Both the position numbers and the translations under genes were made by a program. Below are positions 12,111-22,468 of a stretch of 64,000 nt of DNA, piece by piece. The stretch is taken from NCBI RefSeq assembly GCF_000247695.1, contig NW_004624742.1, positions 4,114,161 to 4,178,160 on the forward strand, in the 5' to 3' direction. This DNA comes from Heterocephalus glaber (taxonomy: Eukaryota; Chordata; Mammalia; Rodentia; Bathyergidae). The notes under the pieces were generated by a model, which did not search any database, was not told the DNA's origin, and saw nothing but the letters and a program-made list of their open reading frames with translations. The number at the start of each line of letters is the position of its first letter. Position 1 is the stretch's first letter.

Positions 12111-12284
12111 ATCTTATATCCAGGGGGCTCATAAATTAGCAAGAACATCTTGCAATAACTTTTTAGCTAGAAGACATTTAATTAAACAGGAAGTCCATTT
12201 ATGCTGAACATACATTCTTAAAAGCAAAATAATTATTTGTGAAAATATTTCATAGAACTATAATTGAATAAAAATAAGAATTAC

Positions 12285-12432
12285 CATTTTTCTTTCAGTT
12301 TTCAGATCATGAGCATATCTCATTAATTCACCAAACACTCTGTGTGCCATTTCTTCCGCTACTACCTCTCGCTGTCCTGCATAGTCATTTAACTCATTAA
12401 GGATGTTAAAAAAGGCTATACATGAGGTAAAC
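12285..12432 (-). CDS. FNBP1L: FNBP1L coding exon 4
   Basis: 148 nt. One base completes Arg, then 49 codons from Phe-Thr-Ser-Cys-Ile-Ala-Phe-Phe to Lys-Thr-Glu-Arg-Lys-Met, ending in phase 0 before gtaatt. This is the second long F-BAR helix, with the conserved Asn-Asp-Tyr-Ala-Gly-Gln-Arg-Glu segment. Compared with the human protein as I remember it there are two conservative changes, Ile for Val after the Cys and Phe for Tyr before Gly-Glu-Leu-Met. These are ordinary divergence, not damage. Confidence 0.97.
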
Positions 12433-13651
12433 CTGGCAGAAACACATTAAAAATGGTGAAATTTATTTTTCTTTTCATTACAAATATTTTGGTAAGGTAT
12501 AATAAAGCCTAACACTTGACAAATCTTAACATACTCAACCTAAATCCAAACTGCTAGCTCTAAATTAACTTTGTATGGAAAGAATCCTACATTAAGCTCA
12601 AGTTACACATTTTTATATATCTTCGAGTAGCCTTTAACTTATACATAAAGGGATATTTGGGATCAAAAAATAATAAGAATACTACCTGTAGGCTCTTTTG
12701 GAATCTCTTAGGTTGCCAACTGACTGGCCTGAGCTTGGGAATGAACTTGGTTGGATTCCTAGGCTTGGCAGCTGAACCTGTTGCAGAGATGATGTGCTTG
12801 CTCTCAAGGACAGAACCTGCCAAGCATACCACTCAAATGCATTTCGATGGCTTATCTACAGAACAACTTTGCTATCAGCTCTGGATGCAGCTGCCTGTAT
12901 GCCTGCCCACATCCTGAATGGGAGTGAAGTGCCATTATGGTTGGCACCAAAGAGGGGTAAAAGGGTCAAAAATAAGGGTAAAAATGTGTGTGAAGGGAAA
13001 GAGAGAAACAAAAGAGAATCACTGTGTTAAAATGTATATATCTACTTGGAATACAAGAAGGAATACTCTCTCACAACTGAATGCTGACAGCTCAGACAGG
13101 ACTCCATTAACAACAAACCTAAGAATCCTAATAACTGACAATTTTATGCAAAGTTGTTAAGTCTAAGCTCACTTTCCTTGTGCATTTTTACAGCTATCTA
13201 TATATTCCTATTTATAACTGTCAAAAAGCTCATAAGAAATTCCTAACCTTTTATTCAGCATTCAAAACTTACCCTGAAAATCTCATCCATTTTCATTATC
13301 CCTTTAAACCAACCAACCAAACTGCTTTACCACCTAGAATAAAAGCAACAGCCTAAAAGCTGACAACTACAAAGTGTGTAGGGTAAATACCTTTTCTTTT
13401 GGTGACTAAATCATTCCAGTGGAGCCTTAATATACATCTTACTTGGAAATCCCCACTTGAACCATTCTAGAAAACTGTCGATCAAGATTTATTCTTATAA
13501 GATAAACAGTACTTTTCTCTTTCATAAACACTGATTTTTAAAAATTAAAACACTTTTAAAATATGTTCATAAAAAAGTTAACATTACATTACTAAATATT
13601 AACAGAAAGTTTTTAATTTTTTATGCAATAATAAAGTGGTATGTAATTTAC
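12433..13651 (-). other. FNBP1L intron 3; no repeat recognised
   Basis: 1.2-kb intron without obvious SINE or LINE. The segment 12660-13030 is open in several frames on both strands and less AT-rich than its surroundings, but I recognise no protein. Probably chance or an unrecognised old repeat. Confidence 0.5.
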
Positions 13652-13705
13652 CTTGGCTCTTCATCTTTGGATGAACGTTTGGGACAGTACTTCTTAACCA
13701 GATTT
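13652..13705 (-). CDS. FNBP1L: FNBP1L coding exon 3
   Basis: 54 nt micro-exon. One base completes the split Arg of exon 2, then 17 codons from Asn-Leu-Val-Lys-Lys-Tyr-Cys-Pro-Lys-Arg to Asp-Glu-Glu-Pro, then AG of another split Arg. The basic cluster (Lys-Lys...Pro-Lys-Arg) is the lipid-contacting loop region after F-BAR helix 1 in this family. The acceptor is tcttcctgtag and the donor gtaaat. It is too short to appear as an ORF and was found by following the frame. It is separated from exon 2 by the 29.6-kb intron and from exon 4 by 1.2 kb. Confidence 0.97.
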
Positions 13706-14239
13706 CTACAGGAAGAAGATTTTTAGAAAATTATAAATTCACAAATAATACTTTGTTTAAATTCATACATTCTAGAAGTTTCCAAATTCACAAAATCAAG
13801 AATCTCATGATATAAAACAAAATGGTAATGTGATCATTTAGTACCATTAACATAACAAATACATGATCATGACATTTTGTTTTTAAAATACTAATAAGAA
13901 AGAAAGTTTATTTTTGTGTTTATATGAGTGTAATTGTAACAATTTGGTTGATTATACTATTAAATAAGAAAAGAGGAAGAGCATGAAAAAGTACTCGGTA
14001 ACTAAAACTAGGGCACAAAGACACATTTCAAAGAAATAACCATTGCTCTGTTGTTTTGCAAATCGGGGATTTTAATACTAATATATAAGCAGATGCAGAA
14101 TCACTAAGGGGATAAAAGTTGGTCACCATCTTCCATAACCCTATTTTTTATATGAAAATCATTCTTTGACCTCTTCTCTTTCCTAAATAAATTATATTCT
14201 GACTTGTAATTATCTCTGCTTGCATTATTTAATCTTTAT

Positions 14240-14420
14240 GAAATCAGAGGCAAACTTTGGACTTCAGAGCCAAACTGGACTGCATGGGTTTAAATCCAGT
14301 CTGCTTTCCCTAGGATTTATGTGACCTTTGGCAGTTTCCCATTAACAGTGCCAACTGTGCCACCCCACAAATTTATGAGAATTAAATGAGATAAAACATT
14401 TATCATAGTCCTTTATACCA
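14240..14420 (+). mobile_element. MIR SINE
   Basis: Ancient tRNA-derived SINE pattern in order: 'cagagccaaactggactgc', 'gggtttaaatccagtctgc', 'tgtgacctttggca', then 'gagaattaaatgagat'. Confidence 0.6.
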
Positions 14421-14810
14421 TGCTCCTTAAAGTATATGGTACAAGGACCACTGAAGGTCCATGGACTGAAGAGAGTAATTGTATGTGTGCTGAATCTAAT
14501 AATAAAAAAGGCCTACACTTTGTATCTCTCTCTGTATGCCATTTTCCTAGTGTTTAATTTTCTGCTTTTTAGCACTTTCTAGTTTGTTTATTTACAGAGG
14601 AAACAGGAGTCACACTATGTAGCCGAAGTTGGCCTTGAACTTTAAGTCCTCCTGCCTCAGCCTCTTGCATGTGTGCTCCACTGTGTCTAGCTCACTAGTA
14701 TTTTTTACTGAATTTTACAAAAGCATCTATAGATTGAAAAAAGTATAAATGGATTGAAAACTAAAATGAAAGTAGTCCATCACAAATAATTTGAGATGCA
14801 CTGTTCTAAA
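14420..14810 (+). mobile_element. hAT-type DNA transposon remnant split by a B1
   Basis: 'ccttaaagtatatggtacaaggacca' before and 'tttgagatgcactgttcta' after the B1 at 14588 resemble the two ends of a MER-type hAT element. Weak. Confidence 0.3.
14588..14693 (-). mobile_element. B1 SINE
   Basis: Reverse B1 with 'cactatgtagcc', 'ggccttgaac' and 'cctcctgcctcagcct'. Confidence 0.8.
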
Positions 14811-14924
14811 CAATAAGCATTTTAAAGATAAATGTCCCTACCATCTCTCAAATACTAAAAAGAAATAAAAGAATCACTGTATAATTATTTTCAGATTAGT
14901 GTCAATTCATCCCACTTACTCAAT

Positions 14925-15060
14925 TCACTATATCCATTCCACAAACAATTGTGTACTATTTGTTAGGCACTATGCAAGAAATCAGGAGCATTAAGAAATG
15001 TGGTATGACCATACTCAAGAGACGGGTATATACTGTAATAAAGAGCAATCTACAATATGT
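14925..15060 (+). mobile_element. Possible L2/CR1-like relic
   Basis: 'gtactatttgttaggcactatgc' resembles a common old mammalian LINE segment. Family not certain. Confidence 0.3.
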
Positions 15061-15619
15061 GACAATGATTAAGAAAGGGTGCACTGACACAAAGGGATGA
15101 AAAACACTAAGAGTTCAGATAACTATTCAGTTCCTAAACCAAGAAACCCACACTTAGTTTTAGTAAGATACAGGATGAAAGCATTAGTCCTTATATGTAT
15201 TTTTCTTACCAAAGGCCTTATTAATAAATTACATGTACATAATTTATAAGTTGAGTAATCAAAAGTTTAGAAGTGAATGGTGTAGAGAAATAAAATATAT
15301 AGATTTTTTATATAACATCACATACTAAGAAAAATAAGAGGGCTGTGTAGAGCAGCTTCTCCAGAGAGTGAAAGCTAAATCTTCAGTTTTTCTCTGACTA
15401 ACCTTAAAGAGGTAAACCAGGAATTGGGGAACTAGAAACTCCTGGGGATTCTAGGAAAAGATCTAATGAGAAAAAGCAAGGAAGTAAGAAAAAAAATGAC
15501 ATTTATGAAGAATTCAATGCATAAGTGAGTTCAATGTAGCTGGAACATCAAACATAAGGCAGAGAATGACAAGCAGTGAGGCTGGAAAGATAGAGAACAA
15601 GGCAATGAATCTTCTAAGA

Positions 15620-15800
15620 AAAAAGAATAGAATGAAAAAAATGGAAACAAAGCTTTTGTAAATAAGGAGGGGAAGAGGAGTTGAAGGGAGGGGAGAAGAA
15701 TGGGGGAAAAAAGAAGCAGCAATATATATCATGTACAGATACAAATTCCATATGATGAATGTTATCCTCTTATCTAAAATGTACCAATAAAAATATTTTT
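15620..15800 (+). mobile_element. L1 3' UTR fragment
   Basis: Shares 'aatggaaacaaag', the purine-rich tract, 'atatcatgtacagatac', and the 'aaaatgtaccaataaa' polyadenylation end with the L1 copies ending at 41979, 48276 and 51830. Confidence 0.8.
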
Positions 15801-15802
15801 AA

Positions 15803-15901
15803 AGGGCCGGGGATTTAGCTCAGTGGTTCCACTGCCTGCCTCCCAACAGCAAGGTCCTGAGTTCAATTCCCGGTACCAAAAAACAAAAACAAAAAAAAAA
15901 T
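15803..15901 (+). mobile_element. ID SINE
   Basis: gggccggggatttagctcag head, B-box gttcaattcc, ggtacc, and a mixed A/AAAAC tail. It abuts the A-tail of the preceding L1. Confidence 0.9.
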
Positions 15902-15941
15902 TTAAAAAAAAAAAAAAGAAAAAGAAACTCTATTCATTTTT

Positions 15942-16453
15942 TTTTGTGTGTGATATTGAAACAACTTTATTTTGCATAACAAGTTTATTTTTTTAAAAGC
16001 ATATAGACAAAACAAAGTAAACATTTAAACAGATTTTAACTTCTGCCCTAAAACTGTTTCATTAAGTGTCAGTCTCTAAACATTTTTAGTTCAGTAATCA
16101 TCATCTTCATCAGAGTCCATTACTTTTCTTCTGTTGAATTTAACTGTTGTTTTCTTCTGTTTGTTGGCTTACTTTTTCAAGGATTTCTATTAAACCTTGT
16201 TCTGAGACCTTACAACTTAGCTGTCCATACTTTGCCATCTGTATAAGGTAATTCTCTACTGCCTTCGTTTTTTCAGGCTTTACAAGTGCTAAATTACTTA
16301 ACCTGGCTGGGGCTGATTGATCCAGAACTTGCGCTAAGATACTGTTTCTCATTTCTGCTTCCCTGTGCTTTGCTTCCTGTTGTGCTGCATCATTAGGATC
16401 CCCGTGTTTCGCCTGCAGCTCGGTCAGCCTCTGCTTCCTCAGCGACTCCTAAA
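15942..16453 (-). pseudogene. PDCD5: PDCD5 processed pseudogene
   Basis: Intronless minus-strand copy of programmed cell death 5 cDNA. From about 16448 it reads the N-terminal helix minus roughly the first six codons ([10 protein letters not shown]), then Gly-Asp-Pro-Asn-Asp-Ala-Ala-Gln-Gln, then Met-Arg-Asn-Ser-Ile-Leu-Ala-Gln through [10 protein letters not shown]. A frameshift after that makes an early stop at 16140. The original acidic tail (Asp-Ser-Asp-Glu-Asp-Asp-Asp-Tyr, stop) is still readable in another frame near 16090-16115. The 3' UTR, two AATAAA signals and an oligo-A follow. Flanking direct repeats tattcattttt (15931-15941 and 16454-16464) indicate L1-mediated insertion. It lacks its start codon and is frameshifted, so it is not expected to be functional. 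The longest remaining ORF is 16140-16352. Confidence 0.93.
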
Positions 16454-16494
16454 TATTCATTTTTAGAAGCAGGGATGATGGCGCTTATAGTCCT

Positions 16495-16580
16495 ACTAGG
16501 GGAGGGAAAGAGAGGAGAGGAGAGGGGAGGGGGAGACAGACAGAAAGACAGAGACAGAGATAGAGACAGACAGAAAAGGA
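16495..16580 (+). repeat. Polypurine GA-rich low-complexity tract
   Basis: gagagg/gaca repeats; purine on the plus strand. Both ORFs here are simple-repeat artefacts. Confidence 0.85.
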
Positions 16581-16800
16581 AACCTTGTGACCCTCGAGGC
16601 ACAGACTGGAGCAGAGCAGTCAAGGAATGCTTAGGACCTCAGAAGATAGCAGAGGCGAGGATCAGGAGCCCTCACAGGTGTAGACAGCCAGCACTTGGGT
16701 TTTGGGCCTCCTGAACGGTGAAAGGGTAAATTTCTGTTGTTTTAACCCACTCGGTTTACAGTGATTTCTTATGGCAGCCACAAGAAAGGGAGATACATTC
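16560..16800 (+). mobile_element. MaLR/MLT1-like LTR 3' part
   Basis: 'tttctgttgttttaacccac', 'cggtttacagtgatttcttatggcagcc' parallels the 3' end of MaLR LTRs. Confidence 0.4.
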
Positions 16801-17387
16801 ATTATATATTATATAAATATGTCAAAGCAATGTAAAATATGTGTTGAGAAGTCTTGCTTTTTTATATGTAATCAACTGTATTAGGCTCTTTTGTATTTTT
16901 CTAGGTTTTTAAAATATAAGAAAATATGAAAAAAATTCTGATTACTATAAAGGTTAATCCTAAATGATGCAACATATCTTAAACATAGTATAAATACCAC
17001 TAATTTGAACTCTAATTACAGAGGGGAAGACCACAAATAACACAAGGAAGGGAAGAAAGTAGCTGTACTTTTTGAACATGCAGTTAGTCCCAAGCAAGTT
17101 TTTAAAGAATCTCATTTGCCTCTTTGTATGTAAAACTCACATACAGTACCTATAGGTGACTCTTTCTCAACTCAAAATTCTAAAGACCTCAGATTTACTA
17201 AACAAAAGTCACTACAGACTCTTAAAAACAAGCAGAAAATAAGACTTTATTCCAAAAGACATTTTTAAACACTGTTTGTAAAGGAAAAGCCAAGGTACAT
17301 TCCTGAATCATATGCTTTTCAAAATTTCAGGATCTTTCTCAAAGCCTGCAACTAGAAAAACTACCGCACAGTCCACGGTGTTGTCTT

Positions 17388-17527
17388 TGGTTTTTGAGAC
17401 TGGGTCTAACTCCGTAGTCTTGGCTGGCCTCAACTCACTGTGTGGCCCAGGCTGGCCTAGAACTCACAATCCTTTTGCTTCAGCTTCCCAGGTGCTGGGA
17501 TCACAGAAGAGTACCATTACAATTGGC
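17388..17527 (-). mobile_element. B1 SINE
   Basis: Reverse B1: 'tttgagactgggtctaac', doubled 'ctggcct', 'ccaggtgctgggatcacag'. Confidence 0.88.
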
Positions 17528-17778
17528 CACAACACTCTTATTTTCCATCAAATTACAATTTCTATTCTAGAAAAACATATGCCCTATAAAAAAAGACACT
17601 TTAAATTATTAATAGTACTCATTTCTAAGAAAAGGAACTGGAAATGGAGTCAAATTTCAATGAGTTTAAAAAAATTATACATTGTTTTCATATTTTAAAA
17701 AAACTAATAATGAAAAAGTACAAAAAATTTATTCCTTAAAGCGGCTGCTCTCAGCAGGACATTCTAGTTTTTGTGGGG

Positions 17779-17861
17779 GTTTTTTTTGGTACCAGGGATC
17801 GAACTTGGGTCCTTGCGCTTGCGCAGCAGGCAGCGAAACCACTGAGCTAACTCCCTGGGCC
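17779..17861 (-). mobile_element. ID SINE, left half of a dimer-like pair
   Basis: Reverse ID with gcttgcgcagcaggcagcg, the 'ctgctgcgcaagcg' subtype also seen at 35142, 35786 and 39386. It shares one flanking direct repeat with the next ID. Confidence 0.92.
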
Positions 17862-17885
17862 CTATATATATAAGCATTCACATTT

Positions 17886-17978
17886 TTTGTTTTGTTTTTG
17901 GGTACCGGGGATCAAACTCCGAACCTTGTGCTTTTGAGGCAGGCATCGGAACCACTGAGCTAAATCAATCCCCAGTCC
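17886..17978 (-). mobile_element. ID SINE, right half of a dimer-like pair
   Basis: Reverse ID of the common subtype with a 4-base 'aatc' duplication in taaatcaatcccc. Direct repeat aggacattcta occurs left of the first ID (17756-17766) and right of this one (17984-17994). Confidence 0.9.
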
Positions 17979-18006
17979 TCAGTAGGACATTCTAAAAATA
18001 AGTGTA

Positions 18007-18089
18007 GGGCCAGGGATGTAGGTCAGTAGCGCCAGGCCTGCCTGGCAAGCTCAAGGTCCCGAGTTCGATCCTCAGTAACAAGAAAAAAA
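18007..18089 (+). mobile_element. ID SINE, opposite orientation
   Basis: Forward ID only 28 bases after the reverse ID, so the pair forms an inverted repeat. Confidence 0.9.
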
Positions 18090-18299
18090 TAAAAATAAAT
18101 CTAAAACAACAAAAAATTATGCTGAAGAAAAATGGTTAATAAATTTATAATCTGTGCCTTTAATTTTTAACTTGTCAGGCTTACTGGCTCAAATAAATCT
18201 CAAACTTCCTTGTCTTAAGCGTGAAAATGTGAAGCATTCAGGGTGCTCTAAACTTAAAGAACATTTGAAGCAAATCTCCCAAGAAACCTGCTCTTGAGC

Positions 18300-18437
18300 T
18301 AGGTGGAGCGATGCCCACTTGTAATTCCAGCATTTGGGAGTGTGGGTTGGGAGAAGTCTGAGATCAAGGCCAACCTGAGCTACATACTAATTTTAAGCTG
18401 GCTCTTGGATTACAAAATCCTGTCTCAAAAAAACAAG
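18300..18437 (+). mobile_element. B1 SINE, diverged
   Basis: 'cttgtaattccagcatttgggag', 'caaggccaacctgagctacatac', and 'cctgtctcaaaaaa' tail. Confidence 0.75.
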
Positions 18438-19218
18438 AAAAGAAGGAAAAGAGGGTGGAAGCAGGGTGACAAAGGGAACTCTTAATGTCAGTTTCCCTAG
18501 GCTATTATTGTTTTCAGGACTTTGGCCTCTCTTCTAAGCTATAAATTCTCCAAATTACCAATTATAACAGCAGCTTATATGTAAGACATGTTTTCAGTAG
18601 AGTACAATAAATTAGGAGTTATCTGAAACATAAACTGTAATAAATATACAGTATATATTACAGAAACTGTAACAGATGTGATAGATATGCTAGTACTTTG
18701 CCTTGGTGTGTGTACATATATGTTACCCATGTTTTCTAAGTACCCTGGAATCATATACTGTGAATACAAAGAACCACTGTTCCTTTAGGGCCTGAGAAGA
18801 TCTCTAAATTTAATGAGCATCTCCAAATACTGTAATACTTTATATATTTTATATAGGTGATATGAGATATATCACCTTGCTTAATATATCCGAATTGATG
18901 TGATCTTTTTATCCATTTTTGTTATGTCTGTGTTCATTTGAGGATTTTACTGAAAAATTATGAAATATTCCACATACGTTCTCAAAACTTTCATTTACTT
19001 TTTTTATACAGGTCAGTATGGAAGTTCCTCAAAACACTAAAATTAGAGATACCATTTGATCCAGCTGTAACACTCCTTGGTATAGTCCCAAAAGAATTAA
19101 AGACAGCATACCATAGTGATACCCACACACCCATGACTACTCCAGTTCAGTTCACAATAGCTAAGCTATAGAAAGAGCCTAAGCACCCATCAATAGATTA
19201 AAGGATTTTAAAATGTGG

Positions 19219-19262
19219 TGTGTATATATATATATACACACATACATATATATATACACATA
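19219..19262 (+). repeat. (TA)n/(CA)n microsatellite
   Basis: Alternating tatata and acacat units replace the L1 position where other copies read 'atttatacataatgg'. Confidence 0.85.
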
Positions 19263-19360
19263 CAATGGACTATTACTCAGTTATAAAGAATGAAATCACA
19301 CAATATGCAGGAGAATGGATGGAACTAGAGGCCATCATGTTAAGCAAAATACACCATACT

Positions 19361-19489
19361 CAGCCAGGCATGGTGGTGCACACCTGTTCAATGTGCCCTA
19401 CACTGTGCACTACACAGTGAGTTCAAGGCCAGCCTGAACTACACAGTGAGTCCCTGTTTCCAAACAAAACAAAACAAAACAAGCCACAC
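19361..19489 (+). mobile_element. B1 SINE inside L1
   Basis: 'ccaggcatggtggtgcacacctg' head, central part lost, 'cagcctgaactacacagtgag', (AAAAC)n tail. Confidence 0.85.
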
Positions 19490-19673
19490 TTAGTCAAATA
19501 TAAGGAATGGGAGAGTATGACATGAAAGTAGAAAAAAGATTATTACAGATAAGGACAAGAATGGGGAAGGAAGAAGGGGAGAAGTAATAAGGAGATGAAA
19601 AAGTATGTTATATGTATGTGCCAATATGCTAAGACCATTATTCTGTATAACTAATATATACTAATAAAAGTTT

Positions 19674-19865
19674 TAGCTGGGCATGGTGGTATAAACCTGC
19701 AATCCTTCCAGCACTCTGGGAGACTGAGGTAGGAGGCTCTCAAGTTCAAGGGCAGCCTGGGCAACTAAGCTAAGATTTATCAAGACCTTGTCTCAAAAAA
19801 TAAAAAGGGCTGAGGATGTACCTCAGTGAGAAGGCCCTCAATGCCACAATATAGTAACAACAACA
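19674..19865 (+). mobile_element. B1-dID composite SINE
   Basis: Forward B1 (gctgggcatggtggtataaacc) ending cttgtctcaaaaaa, then ID remnant gggctgaggatgtacctcagtg and an (AAC/AAT) tail. Confidence 0.8.
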
Positions 19866-20284
19866 ATAATAATTTTTAAATAAAATAATATTTAAAAATT
19901 AAACAATACTTTGCATTTATATTCTGGAATATAAGGTATCTCAAAAAGTGTCAGACACAGTGGCACACAAACTCATAGTCCTGGCTACTCAGCTTCAAGC
20001 TTAGTGTTTGAGTCCACCAAAGGGAATATGGGAAGACCCCTCCCATACCCTATCACAAAGAAGGACAGGATTTGAAAGACTGGGGAATGGAGGAAGAGAA
20101 GAAGGGAGGGGAAAGGGAAGGGAGGAAGTCAGGAAGTCTCAAACATTTTAAAAAACTGAGAATCATTTCTATACATTTTCAACCCTTTAACATTTAAAAT
20201 GCTCTGAGGTCTAATTACTACTTAATAGATATTCAATATTCTATTTTTAATAAAATAAAACAGAAATCATTCTTCTGGCAGCAT

Positions 20285-20685
20285 TATGGCTTGTGTTTAG
20301 ATGCTCCCCCCCCCGCCCCACAGCCTCATGTGGTCCTAGGTGGGGCTTTTTTCAGGGGTGGCTTAAACTAGTGTGCAATGCTAGGATTAAGAGTGTGTGA
20401 TTACTAAATCAGTACAGATTGGTTTGGCAATGTCCTAATCCCAGTAATCTGAACAAGATAAAAGGGGCAAAAAGACACTGTTAAAGCTCCTTGTTTTTGC
20501 TACTTTGTGCATGCCATGTTGTTTCTCCTCTATATGCCTTTCTGCCATCCTCCTTGCCTTGGAGCTAGCCAATTTTGTAGACTGAAACCTCTACAAACTA
20601 TAAGCTAAATAAACCTTTCCCCCTTTAACTTTTGAGGGTTGGGTATTTTGTCTCAGCAACAAGAAAAGACACTAATATTAGAGAC
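20285..20685 (+). mobile_element. LTR-like repeat (MaLR type)
   Basis: 'tatggcttgtgtttagatgctcc' start, 'cttggagctagcc', 'gactgaaacctctacaaac', 'aaataaacctttcc', 'gtattttgtctcagcaacaag'. The same order is found at 36295 and 57745, so these are copies of one family. Confidence 0.5.
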
Positions 20686-20689
20686 CTAA

Positions 20690-20920
20690 AACTAACTGAT
20701 TATAGACCTTTTACTAAAATGTTCTCCCTACCTGAAATAGCCTACCTAGTAGAGCTGCCAGATTATTACAAATGGCCCCATTTATGGGCACAGTTAAATG
20801 ACCTAGAGGCAGAAAATTGAATCTGGTTTGGCCAAAGAGTTTCCTTAATGGAAAGAAAAAATTGGGGTGGGGGTGGAATGGCACTTTGCATTGAGGTACA
20901 TACCCAGTCCCTTTATTTCT
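20690..20920. other. Unassigned segment
   Basis: Unique-looking sequence between the LTR-like repeat and a B1; nothing recognised. Confidence 0.4.
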
Positions 20921-20924
20921 TATT

Positions 20925-21031
20925 TTGAGACAAGGTCTTGCTACATTGTCCAGGCTGGGCTCAAACTTTCAATCTTCCTGCCTCTGCCTCCCAGAGTGCT
21001 GGGATTATGGGAGTGTGCCACCATAATTAGC
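20925..21031 (-). mobile_element. B1 SINE
   Basis: Reverse B1 with 'gagacaaggtcttgctacat' and 'tcccagagtgctgggattatg'. 'tacatacccagtccc' to its left may be the ID part of a composite. Confidence 0.85.
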
Positions 21032-21198
21032 TCCTGTTTAGAATTTTTAAGCCTTTGGACCTGATGTATATTTTTAAGGCCAGTCTTAGAGCTGAAACTC
21101 TGAGACATGAAACTGGTACTACTGGTGACTGAGTTTCCCGCCATGTACAGAAAGTCAGTCTGCTCTGAAAGAATAAAGCTAACAACCCACCAAAAAAA

Positions 21199-21213
21199 GG
21201 CGGGGGCGGGGCG
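21199..21213 (+). other. GC-box-like G tract
   Basis: ggcgggggcggggc contains overlapping Sp1-type motifs in otherwise AT-rich intron. No promoter context is visible. Confidence 0.3.
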
Positions 21214-21790
21214 GTATGTTTGGCTGTGTTTCGGATTTGAATATTTTTCCCATATCCTAAGCCTTCTAGCAGTTTGACCACTCAATCACTTCTTGAATTT
21301 CATATAAAAATAAAATCAAAGATAGCACTAATATAAAACAATACATTTATTTGCTCAATAAACTTATTACTCTTAAATTAGTGTAAATGGGGATCCTATC
21401 ACAGCCAAGTCTTCTCTTATAGTAGAAAATTAAACAGAAAATATAGAAAAAAAAAGATACAATTAAATGTGCAACTAAATCTTTCTAATTTGCCTATTTC
21501 TTCTACATATAAGATGATAAAACAAGCATGTTATCTAATTTTCATCACTACTACATTGTTCAAATGACTACAAAAATAATTTGAAAAAAATAATCTTCAC
21601 ATAAGAGTTAAAAGATTAAGTATTTTTACACAGCTGACATCATGAACAAACAAAACTGTTTTACTTGTTTAAACAAGACTTTAAATTCTCTTCAATAGAT
21701 TTGTAAATATTCTGTCTTGGGGTGGCATGACTTGTTAGCTTGTTTTATTTTAAGAAATTTGTTTTTAGGATAAAGAGAATAACCGAGACT

Positions 21791-21878
21791 GTGACTTCAA
21801 GGCCAGCTGGGCTATAAAGTGAGTTCAAGGCCAGCCTGAACTATATAGTGAGACCCTGTCTCAAAAAAACCAAAAAAA
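21791..21878 (+). mobile_element. B1 SINE, 5'-truncated
   Basis: Two 'caaggccagc' units, 'gagaccctgtctc' and an A-rich tail; the 5' half is absent. Confidence 0.8.
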
Positions 21879-22375
21879 CAAGGAGCTTCCAGGAAGATGG
21901 AGGAGTGGTAAGCAGGTAAGCAGCAACAAGTCAGCCACTCCAAGATTCTGAATCCAGATACTGGAAAATAACTTCACAAAGAAAAGGAGGAGGATCTCTG
22001 GGACCCAGGTAAGATCTGACTGGAAAATTACAGCCTACAGAGAAATTGAAGAGACAGATCACAACAGAGAAAAAAGAGGGGGCAATCTGCACTTCCTCCC
22101 CAGCTCCTGGCTCCTTAGAAAGGAAGACTGAATCTACAGAGACACAATGAAAGCAGGCAACTACAGAAGTCTTTAGGGAGAAACACATCAGTGGAATGGG
22201 CCAGCAAATGCTGTGGTCTATAATAGGTAGTGAGTGACTCCAGCTCAAGCAACTGAATCAAGGACAAAAATCTTATGATCATCTCAATAGATGCAGAAAA
22301 AGCATTTAAGAAAATCCAATATTCACTCATAATAAAAACAATGAAGAAAATAAGAATAGAAGGTCTTTTATCTCA

Positions 22376-22468
22376 GGTGCTGGGGATTTAGCTCAGTGGC
22401 ACTGCACCTGCCTCACAAGCACAAGGTCCTGAGGTTCAATCCCCAGCATAAAAAAAAAAAAAAAAAAA
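22376..22468 (+). mobile_element. ID SINE inside L1
   Basis: ggtgctggggatttagctcag head, B-box ggttcaatcc and an 18-20 base A-tail, interrupting ORF2. Confidence 0.9.

Larger units (their letters stand above)
19010..19672 (+). mobile_element. L1, 5'-truncated (ORF2 C-terminus and 3' UTR)
   Basis: Reading frame pieces match the end of L1 ORF2 (Phe-Asp-Pro-Ala...Leu-Leu-Gly, later Tyr-Tyr-Ser-Val-Ile-Lys-Asn-Glu). They are followed by a 3' UTR ending actaataaaag. Interrupted by a TA/CA microsatellite and a B1. Confidence 0.8.

Noticed and set aside
12657..13160. Overlapping ORFs on both strands inside FNBP1L intron 3, considered as an alternative exon or nested gene
   Set aside because: No recognised domain, no start or splice context, and the FNBP1L frame is complete without it.
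16393..16714. Serine/leucine-rich and Asp-Arg-rich ORFs
   Set aside because: Translation of a GA-rich tract and pseudogene edge.
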